Part shown: positions 47,445-53,940 of the stretch, piece after piece
Layout of the letters: each line of letters opens with the position of its first letter
Position numbering within the stretch: position 1 is the stretch's first letter
Assembly (NCBI GenBank): GCA_016288775.1
Contig: JAEELG010000087.1
Span: 1 to 53,940, forward strand
Length of the DNA stretch: 53,940 nucleotides
Direction of reading: 5' to 3'
Origin: Bacteroidales bacterium
GTDB taxonomy: Bacteria > Bacteroidota > Bacteroidia > Bacteroidales > UBA932
The notes under the pieces: generated by a model
Database searches by the model: none
Seen by the model: only the letters and a program-made list of their open reading frames with translations
Told to the model about the DNA's origin: nothing
Made by a program: the position numbers and the translations under genes

Positions 47445-47546
47445 TTGAAACTTTTGCGGGAGGGAATTGAACGGTTGTGGGAGGTGCATGAGTTTTTGCC
47501 GGACCCGGAGCGTTTTGCTCTTGCTTCTCAACATGAGGTTTTGTAA
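47445..47546 (+). pseudogene. Possible 3' fragment of a lost gene
   Basis: Thirty-three codons from a TTG read as a plausible amphipathic peptide (LLREGIERLWEVHEFLPDPE and on to HEVL) ending in TAA at 47544-47546, 22 bases before the BRO-like remnant. Upstream the frame runs into the repeat. I do not recognise a family; it looks like the C-terminal end of a decayed gene. Confidence 0.3.
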
Positions 47547-47568
47547 CTACGCGGGAAACGATATTTGT

Positions 47569-47910
47569 ATGAGCCAGAAAGAAGCAATCCAACTGTTTGG
47601 TGACAGGAAAATATGAACCGCATGGGACGAGGAAGAAGAAAAGTGGTATTTCTCTGTAGTTGATGTTGTGGGCGCTCTCACCGACCAGCCAACGCCAAAA
47701 AGAGCTAGTACATATTGGGCTGTATTAAAGAATCGACTTAAGAAAGAAGGAGCCGATGAGTTGATTACAACTTGTAAGCAACTTAAATTAAAAGCAGCCG
47801 ATGGGAAGCCGTATCCAACGGATGTGGCTGATTTCCAAGCACTTTTCCGCATTATCCAATCCGTCCCGTCTGCCCTAAAGACTAAAAGAGAAAAGGCCTG
47901 GTTCCGTTAA
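47569..47910 (+). pseudogene. Broken BRO/antirepressor-family gene
   Basis: From the ATG at 47569 the frame reads MSQKEAIQLFGDRKI, then TGA (47614-47616), then [18 protein letters not shown] and on through [13 protein letters not shown] and FRIIQSVPS before TAA at 47908-47910. BRO-N/phage antirepressor proteins typically read KIRTAWDEE here, so a CGA to TGA change (Arg to stop) fits. The C-terminal half of the family is also missing: the frame ends soon after the RIIQSVPS block. Composition is AT-rich, unlike the neighbours. These proteins come from phages and mobile elements, so this is a decayed acquired gene. Confidence 0.75.
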
Positions 47911-47963
47911 GGTTCCAGGTCTTTCGTCTTATTACATCCGTCACCCTTACAAAACTGTCTATA

Positions 47964-48065
47964 TTGGCGCAGGTCCGAAAAAAGTGGCAGGACTCGCGCC
48001 ACCAGAATGCTGTAGAAGGCCGATTTGCGGCTCCGGTCACGGCAACATTATCGGACCTGCGCCAA
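47964..48065. mobile_element. 102-base element with perfect 15-base terminal inverted repeats
   Basis: TTGGCGCAGGTCCGA (47964-47978) and TCGGACCTGCGCCAA (48051-48065) are perfect reverse complements, enclosing 72 bases. A related, one-ended copy is at 43365-43437. No transposase is in the window, so this is a miniature (MITE or REP-like) repeat. No obvious target duplication is seen. 47911-48346 has no gene; it holds this element, the second paired-hairpin repeat and the tRNA terminator. Confidence 0.65.
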
Positions 48066-48131
48066 AAGTGACTCAAATAAAAGCCAATAGGGCGCCTGCG
48101 GGCGCCGAGGCGGACGGCTGCGAAAATCTGA

Positions 48132-48285
48132 ATCCGCAGAGTTCGCGAGGACGATGCCAGAGCCTTTTCTTTGTCTTCGCGGCTGAAAAAGGATGGAAGC
48201 GAAGGAAAAACTGTTCGCGAGGACAACGATGCGACCGTCCCGTAGTCTTCGCGCACAGAAATGAACGGAAATGAGAGGAATGGCG
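48132..48285. repeat. Paired-hairpin repeat, copy 2
   Basis: Same plan as the copy at 47299: CGCGAGGAC ... GTCTTCGCG at 48144-48181 and again at 48216-48253, each with a 20-base centre and 34 bases between units. Centres are largely conserved with the first copy (GATGCC(A/G)GAGCCTTTTC), so this is a true repeat family. The two copies flank the BRO pseudogene in the same orientation. Confidence 0.75.
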
Positions 48286-48317
48286 GAGATGAAACTCCCC
48301 CTCCTCGGGCAAACGAA

Positions 48318-48343
48318 GACAGGCCGGCGAATGCCAGCCTGTC
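48318..48343 (-). terminator. Terminator of tRNA-Leu
   Basis: GACAGGCcGGC, loop GAAT, GCCaGCCTGTC: 10 paired bases with one mismatch, starting 4 bases after the tRNA 3' end on the minus strand and followed by TTCGTTT. Confidence 0.7.
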
Positions 48344-48346
48344 TCG

Positions 48347-48430
48347 TGCCCGAGGCGGGACTCGAACCCGCACGCCTTTAAGGGACAATGGATTTTGAGT
48401 CCATCGCGTCTACCATTCCGCCACTCGGGC
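48347..48430 (-). tRNA. tRNA-Leu (anticodon CAA)
   Basis: 84 bases. Acceptor GCCCGAG pairs with CTCGGGC; D arm GCGGAATGGTAGACGC; anticodon stem ATGGA/TCCAT around loop CTCAAAA, giving anticodon CAA for UUG; a long variable arm (TGTCCCTTAAAGGCGT) typical of class II leucine tRNA; T arm GCGGG TTCGAGT CCCGC. Discriminator A; CCA is not encoded. Confidence 0.96.
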
Positions 48431-48441
48431 AAAGGCGAGTG

Positions 48442-48472
48442 CAAAGGTATCTAAAAAATCGATAATTTCAAA
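48442..48472 (-). promoter_or_regulatory. Predicted promoter of tRNA-Leu
   Basis: On the minus strand TTTG (48472-48469), a 19-base spacer and TACCTTTG (48449-48442), 11 bases before the mature 5' end. A clean match to the consensus. Confidence 0.7.
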
Positions 48473-48489
48473 CTGTCGATTCTTTTGCG

Positions 48490-48497
48490 TATCTTCG
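48490..48497 (+). promoter_or_regulatory. Possible -7 box, AroD-AroA gene
   Basis: TATCTTCG (TAnnTTCG variant) with TTTC 20 bases upstream at 48466-48469. It lies 20 bases before the ATG at 48518 and overlaps an earlier in-frame TTG, which it rules out. Confidence 0.45.
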
Positions 48498-48517
48498 TAA
48501 TCTACAACCCGACGATT

Positions 48518-50500
48518 ATGATTTGCACAACCCTGCAGCACAAATCCTTCAAGGAGATAATGGCCCTGCTTCCCCAGCTGGAGATGGCAGAGATACGGCT
48601 CGACCTCTGCTCCCTGAGCGACAGCGAAATCGAAGAACTGTTCGGCCAGACCGACATCCCTCTGATCGCCACCTGCAGGGCAGCAAAGGACTCTTCATGG
48701 GCCGAGGCGGAGCGGCAACTAACAACCGCCGTTCGCGCCGGCGCGCGGTTCGCCGACCTGGAGATCGAGGCGCCGCCGGAGTTCAGCCGCCGCTTCCAGA
48801 AGCTTTGCCGCGAGGCCGGCACCGAACTCATACGCTCCTATCATGACTACGTCGGAACGCCGGACGAAAAAGGCCTCCAGATGGCCCTGGCGCGCTGTTT
48901 CCGCTACGGCGCCGACATCGCTAAGATCGTCACCGCCTGCCATACTCCGGAAGACGCAGCCCGCATTGAGAGCCTCTACAGCGTCATCCTCGAAGACATA
49001 GATTCCCTGCAGGGGCGCCTGATCGCCTTCGGAATGGGCGAGGCCGGCCGCAGCACGCGGCTCGAGTGCCTCCGGCGCGGCGCGCCATTCACCTACGCCG
49101 CCCTCAGCAAGGCGGAAGTGAGCGCCCCCGGGCAGCCTACCACCGATGAGCTTGACGAACAGATATACGGCGACGCCCGTGGCTTCCACCGCGCCGGCAT
49201 ACGCATGCCCGCGTCGAAGAGTTTCGCCCAGCGCGCCATCATCGCCGCCGCACTCGCCGAAGGCACGTCGCACCTTTACGGCTACACCCCGTGCGAGGAC
49301 AGCGAGGCCGCGCTTCAGGTGGCCCGTTCCATCGGCGCCAGCGTCGACCAGGACGGCTCCACGCTCACCATCACCGGCATCGGCCCCATCACCCATGACC
49401 TCGGCCTGGAGCTGCTGAACGTCGGCGAATCGGGGCTGCTGGCCCGCCTGTGCGTCCCGGTACTGTCGGCCATCAACGGCACCCCCTTCTCGCTCGAGGG
49501 CTACGGCACCCTCACCCGCCGCCCGATGAACGCGGCAGCATCCATCATGGCGGCGTTCGGCGTGCTTATCAACAACCTCGACGAGAGCGGCTCCAAAGAG
49601 ATCCACGTGCCCCTCAACGTTCGCGGACGCCTCATTCCCGGCAACGCCGAAGTCAGCGGTGCAGGCGGCTCGCAGCTCATTTCCGGCCTGCTTATGGCGC
49701 TCCCGCTGTGCGCCAAAGACAGCGACCTGCACGTCAGCGAGCCGAAGAGCATCCCGTATATGTACATCACCCTCGACGTGCTGCGGCACTTCGGCATCAG
49801 CACCCGCAGCGAGATGGAGGGCGACGCCGAAATGCTGGAGGGGGAAGACTGGGGAGGCTGCACCGGCATCAGCTTCAAGGTGCGCGGAGGACAGAGCTAC
49901 CGGGCCGCCGACCTCGACATCGAAAGCGACTGGAGCGCCGCCGCAGGCTTCCTGGTGGCCGGCGCAGTGTTCGGCAGCGCCGAAATCGAGGGCCTCGACA
50001 TGAAGTCTGTGCAGGCCGATATCGCCATCATCGACGTGCTGGTAGAGGCCGGAGCGCAGGTGTCGCAGCTCGAAGACGGCACCGTGTGCGTGAAGCGGGC
50101 CCCGCTAGAGGGCTTCAGCTTCGACCTCAACCACGCCCCCGACCTCTTCCCGGCAGTGGCGGTGCTCGCGGCGTTCTGCGCCGGCGAGAGCCGCATCGCG
50201 GGCCTCGGACGGCTTGCCGTCAAGGAGTCTGACCGCGCCACGGCAATCATCGAGATGCTGCAGCAGATGGGCGTCGAAGCCGCTGCGGAAGGCGACGTGC
50301 TGGTAGTGCAGGGCGAGAGCTGGACAAGCCGCCTGCTGAACGGACGCCTCCTGAAGGGCGGCGCTCACACCTCGCGTCACGACCACCGCATGGCCGTGGC
50401 CCTTGCTGTTGCTGCGCTCGGCGCCGACAGCCCCGTCCAAATCGACGACACCGCCTGCGTCGCCAAGAGTTTTCCCGACTTTTTTGAGATATTCAACTGA
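48518..50500 (+). CDS. aroDA: Fused type I 3-dehydroquinate dehydratase and EPSP synthase (AroD-AroA)
   Basis: 660 residues. Residues 1-215 are type I AroD: AEIRLDLCSL (Glu), RSYHDYVGTP (general-base His), ADIAKIVTACHT (Schiff-base Lys) and GMGEAGRSTRLECLRRG. Residues about 225-660 are AroA: MPASKSFAQRAI (Lys-Ser for PEP), NVGESGLLARL, SGAGGSQLISGLLMALPL, ESDWSAAAGF, NHAPDLFPAVA (catalytic Asp), LAVKESDRA and HDHRMAVAL. The enzyme would perform steps 3 and 6 of the seven-step shikimate pathway, which are not consecutive. All catalytic residues I checked are present in both halves. The symbol is descriptive of the fusion, not an established name. Cytoplasmic. Confidence 0.93.
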   Translation: MICTTLQHKSFKEIMALLPQLEMAEIRLDLCSLSDSEIEELFGQTDIPLIATCRAAKDSSWAEAERQLTTAVRAGARFADLEIEAPPEFSRRFQKLCREAGTELIRSYHDYVGTPDEKGLQMALARCFRYGADIAKIVTACHTPEDAARIESLYSVILEDIDSLQGRLIAFGMGEAGRSTRLECLRRGAPFTYAALSKAEVSAPGQPTTDELDEQIYGDARGFHRAGIRMPASKSFAQRAIIAAALAEGTSHLYGYTPCEDSEAALQVARSIGASVDQDGSTLTITGIGPITHDLGLELLNVGESGLLARLCVPVLSAINGTPFSLEGYGTLTRRPMNAAASIMAAFGVLINNLDESGSKEIHVPLNVRGRLIPGNAEVSGAGGSQLISGLLMALPLCAKDSDLHVSEPKSIPYMYITLDVLRHFGISTRSEMEGDAEMLEGEDWGGCTGISFKVRGGQSYRAADLDIESDWSAAAGFLVAGAVFGSAEIEGLDMKSVQADIAIIDVLVEAGAQVSQLEDGTVCVKRAPLEGFSFDLNHAPDLFPAVAVLAAFCAGESRIAGLGRLAVKESDRATAIIEMLQQMGVEAAAEGDVLVVQGESWTSRLLNGRLLKGGAHTSRHDHRMAVALAVAALGADSPVQIDDTACVAKSFPDFFEIFN

Positions 50501-50511
50501 CATCAACGCAT

Positions 50512-51006
50512 ATGAAAAGATTATTCTACCTGGCCGTGGCACTCATGGGAATATGTTCCCTTGCCTCCTGCCAAAAGGACTACGGCAGCCTGGACGGAAC
50601 ATCCTGGACCATAGACCATTATGAAGACCTGTTCAAAGGTTCCGTCCTGTATACGGACACCGTGGAAGGCAGCATCGCCCCCGAGATCATCGACGATGAA
50701 CTGAACCTGTACATAGACCTCGACGCCTGGAATGCCACCGGATACTACAATCCCGAAGAGTACAAGATCGTCAAAAGCACCGACAAAGAACTTGTGGTGG
50801 ATATCTACTACACGGAATTGCCCGACGTAAAGAAAAAGAATGTCACAGAAATGGACACATTCATGGGCGTCAAAATCTATGGATCCGCCGAAGTCTATGT
50901 CTACTTCAACTCCCGCGGCGTAGCGGTGGACCTGGGCGTCGACACCGATGCCGACGGCAACGAATACTACTACGACACCACCCGCCTGTACTGCAAGCCA
51001 AGATAA
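50512..51006 (+). CDS. Small lipoprotein, unknown function
   Basis: 164 residues. Lipobox SLASC (Cys20), then a compact beta-rich domain beginning LDGTSWTIDHYEDLF and ending with a C-terminal strand after DTDADGNEYYYDT. The start resembles lipocalin-like 'DGTSW' modules of Bacteroidota lipoproteins. It is 11 bases after aroDA and may be read from the same transcript. No family assigned. Confidence 0.7.
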   Translation: MKRLFYLAVALMGICSLASCQKDYGSLDGTSWTIDHYEDLFKGSVLYTDTVEGSIAPEIIDDELNLYIDLDAWNATGYYNPEEYKIVKSTDKELVVDIYYTELPDVKKKNVTEMDTFMGVKIYGSAEVYVYFNSRGVAVDLGVDTDADGNEYYYDTTRLYCKPR

Positions 51007-51057
51007 TTGCCTGTTAAGAAATTATTTGTACTTTTACTCCAACAAATCATACTGACC

Positions 51058-51777
51058 ATGAAAAAGACTGTATTAGCAATCATGTGCGTTGCGGCTCTGG
51101 CCCTTTGCGCATGCGGCAACCAGGGCGGCAAGAAAGCCAAGGACGACGGCAAGGTCGACGCCGAAAAGGTAGCCGAAAAGATGATCCAGAAGGCCTTCGA
51201 AGGCGAAAAGTATTCCAAGGAGGCCGCCGAGTACTACTTCCTCAAGAACGAGGGCATCAAGTTCGCAGACCTCGCTCCCGAGTACGCGCTCAACGAGACC
51301 AGCAAGTACACCTACTACGGCGACGAGCATGACGCACTCGCAAACTTCAAGATCCAGGACGGCGACACCTACACCAAGGAGCAGCACATCGAGAACGTGC
51401 GCAGGATCTACGCCGTAACCAAGAAGGCGGCCGACAACGGAATCAACGTGTACGGCTTCGAAGACAAGAGCATCAAGGACGAGGCCATGGCCGAGAAAGA
51501 CCTCGAGCAGATGATCCAGGACAACAACGGCACAAAGATCTTCGGCATTGAGATCTACATCGGCAGCTACGGATGGTCATTCCTGAAGAACGGCGAACTC
51601 CACCGTTGCGAAATCAGCCTCCTCGAAAAGGACGACGTGAAGCTGGGCTATTCCGTGAAGATGTACAAGGGCCTCCAGAAGAGCATGGATGAAACTTTGA
51701 AGGAAGCCGAAAAGGCCCTCGAAGACCCCGAGGTCCAGAAGCAGCTGGAGAAGGCCCTCAAGGACGCAGCAAAGTAA
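51058..51777 (+). CDS. Lipoprotein of unknown function
   Basis: 239 residues from the ATG at 51058; a longer frame from 51007 begins right at the previous stop and lacks a proper signal. Signal ALCAC (Cys19). A Lys/Asp-rich mature region (GGKKAKDDGKVDAEKVAEKM) is followed by a compact middle with a possible EF-hand-like or helical segment, and a helical C-terminus (LKEAEKALEDPEVQKQLEKA). An imperfect promoter (TTG 51007-51009, TACTTTTA 51029-51036, 19 bases apart) precedes it. I recognise no family. Confidence 0.7.
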   Translation: MKKTVLAIMCVAALALCACGNQGGKKAKDDGKVDAEKVAEKMIQKAFEGEKYSKEAAEYYFLKNEGIKFADLAPEYALNETSKYTYYGDEHDALANFKIQDGDTYTKEQHIENVRRIYAVTKKAADNGINVYGFEDKSIKDEAMAEKDLEQMIQDNNGTKIFGIEIYIGSYGWSFLKNGELHRCEISLLEKDDVKLGYSVKMYKGLQKSMDETLKEAEKALEDPEVQKQLEKALKDAAK

Positions 51778-51801
51778 TACACACTGAAACAATCTTGTAT
51801 T

Positions 51802-52257
51802 ATGGCATCAATTCTTGATTTGATTTCGGGCCAGGTAGGCGCCGTAGCCGGAAATGTGAACATTCCCGCAAACATCAAGGACCAGGTCCTTGGAGGCCTC
51901 TCCAACTCAGTTCTCGGAAGTCTTACTCAAACCGTGGCACGTCCCGGCGGAGTCGACTTGATCCAGCAGCTCCTTACCGGCAAGGCCGACGCAGCCAAGT
52001 CCCCCGTGACCGCGCTCGCATCCCAGCTCTTCAGCAACAACGTCCTCAAGAAGCTCAACCTGGGCCAGCTGGCCCCCACCCTTCTCGCCCTTGTTCCCCA
52101 GGTGATGGGAAGCCTCGGCAAGATTGTCAAGGACCAGGACGGTGACGGTGACATCGATTTCAACGACCTCATCACCGCCCTCAAGGGCAACTCCGGAGCA
52201 AGCTCCGGCATCCTGGGCGCCGCCAAGGGTATCCTCGGAAGCATCCTCGGCAAATAA
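51802..52257 (+). CDS. Small Gly/Ala-rich cytoplasmic protein with a calcium-loop motif
   Basis: 151 residues, no signal peptide. The start (ASILDLISGQVGAVAGNVNI) and later LAPTLLALVPQVMGSLGKIV form amphipathic helices of the DUF937-like kind. DQDGDGDIDFNDLITAL is an EF-hand-like or dockerin-like acidic loop, so calcium binding is plausible. The end is Gly/Ser/Ala-rich (GASSGILGAAKGILGSILGK). Role unknown. A terminator lies 27 bases downstream. Confidence 0.7.
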   Translation: MASILDLISGQVGAVAGNVNIPANIKDQVLGGLSNSVLGSLTQTVARPGGVDLIQQLLTGKADAAKSPVTALASQLFSNNVLKKLNLGQLAPTLLALVPQVMGSLGKIVKDQDGDGDIDFNDLITALKGNSGASSGILGAAKGILGSILGK

Positions 52258-52283
52258 GCCGCAGACAATCAACGACTTAAAGA

Positions 52284-52314
52284 ATGACCTCCGGGAAAAT
52301 TTCCCAGAGGTCAT
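52284..52314. terminator. Bidirectional rho-independent terminator
   Basis: ATGACCTC (52284-52291) with GAGGTCAT (52307-52314), extended by GGGAA/TTCCC around an AAT loop with one mismatch. It lies between convergent genes (stop at 52257 and gene end at 52359) and is followed by TTTCG. Confidence 0.8.
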
Positions 52315-52358
52315 TTCGTAAGTATCTGTAAGTCAACGCCCAGACGGCGCAGGACTAC

Positions 52359-53940
52359 CTACAGCAGGTGGAAACCTACGGTGAGGCCGGCCATCACGAT
52401 GCTCACCATGCTCATGAGCTTGATGAGGATGTTCAGCGAAGGGCCGGAGGTATCCTTGAACGGGTCGCCCACGGTGTCGCCCACGACGGTGGCGTGGTGG
52501 CACTCGGAGTTCTTGCCGCCGAGGTGGCCTTCCTCAACGAACTTCTTGGCATTGTCCCAGGCACCGCCGGAGTTGGACATGAACACTGCCAGCACGAAGC
52601 CTGCGCCGAGTCCGCCGATAAGCAGACCGAGAACGCCGGCAACGCCGAGCACCACGCCGACCAGGATAGGAACGATGATGGCGAGCAGTGCCGGGCCGAG
52701 CATCTCGTGCTGTGCGGCCTTGGTGGAGATCTCCACGCAACGCTTGTAGTCGGGAGTGCCCTCACCGGTGAGGATGCCCTTGATCTCGCGGAACTGACGG
52801 CGAACCTCGACCACCATCTTGGAGGCGGCGCGGCCCACTGCGTTCATGGTGAGACCGCAGAACAGGAATGCCATCATGGAGCCCACGAACACGCCCGCAA
52901 GAACGGTCGGATTCATCAGGGACACGTTGAAGTTGCTCAGGATATCCAGAATCGAGGCCTCTGCAGCCTTTACCTGGCCTGCAACGCCGGCGATATAAGC
53001 GCCTGACCTCTCGAGAGCAATCTTGATCTCCTCAATGTAGGAGGCAAGCAGCGCGAGGGCGGTAAGTGCGGCGGAGCCGATTGCGAAGCCCTTGCCGGTG
53101 GCAGCGGTGGTGTTGCCGAGGGCGTCGAGCACGTCGGTGCGCTCGCGGACCTCAGGCTCCAGCTCGCTCATCTGGGCGTTGCCGCCTGCATTGTCGGCGA
53201 TGGGGCCGTAAGCGTCGGTGGCGAGGGTGATGCCGAGGGTGCTCAGCATGCCCACTGCAGCGATTGCCACGCCGTACAGGCCCTTGGACAGGGCGGCGGC
53301 GGTCATCATGTTCTGCACGTCGAAGCCGATGGCGAAGAGGTATGCCAGCACGATGGCGCACACGATGGCGATCACCGGGATGGCGGTGGAGATCATACCG
53401 AGTCCCACGCCGTTGATGATGACGGTAGCGGGACCGGTCTTGGATGCCTCAGCCAGCTTCTGGGTGGGCTTGTATGAGTGCGAAGTGTAGTATTCGGTAG
53501 CCTTTCCGATCACGACGCCTGCAAGGAGGCCTGCGACCACGGAGCAGCTGAAGTGCCACCAGTCGTTGTTCTGGGTGCCGAAAACGAGCGCCAGGATGCC
53601 GAAGGTGGCCACGCCGCTGAGGATGGCTGCGAGGTTGGTGCCGAAGCTCATGCTCTTGAGCAGCTGGCCCATGCCGGCGCCTTCCTTGGTGCGGACGGTG
53701 AAGATGCTGACGACGGAGAGCACCACGCCCACTGCTGCGATGAGCATGGGAGCGATGATGGCCTTGGTCTGCATCTCGGGGCCCGCCATGTAGAATGCGG
53801 ACGCGCCGAGCGCCATGGTGGAGAGGATGGAGCCGCAGTAGCTCTCATAGAGGTCGGCGCCCATGCCGGCCACGTCGCCCACGTTGTCGCCCACGTTGTC
53901 GGCGATGGTGGCGGGGTTGCGGGGATCGTCCTCGGGGAGG
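52359..53940 (-). CDS. hppA: Membrane-bound pyrophosphatase, ion-pumping (N-terminal part outside window)
   Basis: About 527 codons visible; the 5' end runs off the window. [21 protein letters not shown], near the right edge and split here as family text, carries Asp residues that bind Mg-PPi. A late motif [19 protein letters not shown] is also typical. About ten to twelve membrane segments are visible. [17 protein letters not shown] carries Ala and Gly at the two positions that are Lys and Thr-like in K+-independent enzymes, so this is the K+-dependent type, usually a Na+ (or Na+/H+) pump. It couples PPi hydrolysis to ion export in the inner membrane. Confidence 0.95.
   Translation of the reverse strand, partial: LPEDDPRNPATIADNVGDNVGDVAGMGADLYESYCGSILSTMALGASAFYMAGPEMQTKAIIAPMLIAAVGVVLSVVSIFTVRTKEGAGMGQLLKSMSFGTNLAAILSGVATFGILALVFGTQNNDWWHFSCSVVAGLLAGVVIGKATEYYTSHSYKPTQKLAEASKTGPATVIINGVGLGMISTAIPVIAIVCAIVLAYLFAIGFDVQNMMTAAALSKGLYGVAIAAVGMLSTLGITLATDAYGPIADNAGGNAQMSELEPEVRERTDVLDALGNTTAATGKGFAIGSAALTALALLASYIEEIKIALERSGAYIAGVAGQVKAAEASILDILSNFNVSLMNPTVLAGVFVGSMMAFLFCGLTMNAVGRAASKMVVEVRRQFREIKGILTGEGTPDYKRCVEISTKAAQHEMLGPALLAIIVPILVGVVLGVAGVLGLLIGGLGAGFVLAVFMSNSGGAWDNAKKFVEEGHLGGKNSECHHATVVGDTVGDPFKDTSGPSLNILIKLMSMVSIVMAGLTVGFHLL

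Noticed and set aside
47217..47592. Minus-strand small proteins across the repeat region
   Set aside because: Two overlapping frames both read through the repeat and give different low-complexity peptides; similar peptides appear at the second copy only because the DNA is repeated.
47569..47910. TGA recoded as a sense codon
   Set aside because: TGA terminates other intact genes in the window (for example the genes ending at 28933 and 17144), so the in-frame TGA is a nonsense mutation.
47299..48285. CRISPR array
   Set aside because: The repeated units are imperfect hairpins in two distant pairs, the 'spacers' are themselves conserved, and no cas gene is present.
47078..48346. Integrated prophage or IS element
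   Set aside because: Only one broken BRO-type gene and short repeats are present; no transposase, integrase or structural genes, although a tRNA gene is near.

Overview
The window comes from a GC-rich member of the Bacteroidales (phylum Bacteroidota), most likely a gut commensal. The evidence is a SusC/SusD pair, BACON and GLUG lipoproteins, a Mfa/Fim-type fimbria operon (DUF3575, DUF5119, two fimbrillins, a DUF4906 protein), a GH92 mannosidase, many lipoproteins with LxxC lipoboxes, almost no Shine-Dalgarno sequences, and repeated TAnnTTTG promoter boxes with a TTG or TTTG about 19-20 bases upstream. Genus cannot be read from the sequence; a Rikenellaceae or Cryptobacteroides-like lineage would fit.

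Layout. 1-1706 (minus): a lipid-anchored alpha/beta hydrolase, cut by the window edge, behind a free-standing TonB plug-domain lipoprotein. 1748-4519: a phospholipase D-like lipoprotein and a PreA-like dihydropyrimidine dehydrogenase with an extra N-terminal Fe-S domain. 4649-12921 (plus): SusC, SusD and two BACON surface lipoproteins, with no glycosidase. 12945-23202 (plus): a complete, AT-richer fimbria operon whose core promoter sits inside a perfect 12-base dyad. 32236-23259 (minus): nine genes with gaps of at most 4 bases, behind one promoter. In transcription order they are an AGCS amino-acid symporter, a secreted Ntn hydrolase, a D-Ala-D-Ala dipeptidase, a RelA/SpoT-type synthetase, an HD alarmone hydrolase, an APH-like kinase, a Cache-SpoIIE-HATPase sensor phosphatase, a STAS antagonist and a secreted acid phosphatase. 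This is the best candidate here for an undescribed system: it appears to join cell-wall dipeptide or D-alanine salvage to alarmone metabolism and a partner switch.

32289-43205: an MsrA-fRMsr fusion, the GH92 mannosidase, a repeat-rich secreted protein, two small minus-strand genes, a class C serine hydrolase, a tandem esterase, a PlsC-type acyltransferase with a zinc ribbon, and a small outer-membrane barrel without a normal start codon. 43206-48430: a repeat-rich, partly decayed zone. It holds two copies of a roughly 100-base element with terminal inverted repeats, two copies of a paired-hairpin repeat flanking a broken BRO-family gene, an SseB-like protein, a MORN-TonB hybrid, a thioesterase, an esterase and tRNA-Leu(CAA). 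48518-53940: an AroD-AroA fusion for the shikimate pathway, three small proteins, and the 3' part of a membrane pyrophosphatase.

Several genes have their -7 box only 5-7 bases from the ATG, so leaderless transcripts look common. All functional calls rest on motif and family recognition by eye; no database search or alignment was run.
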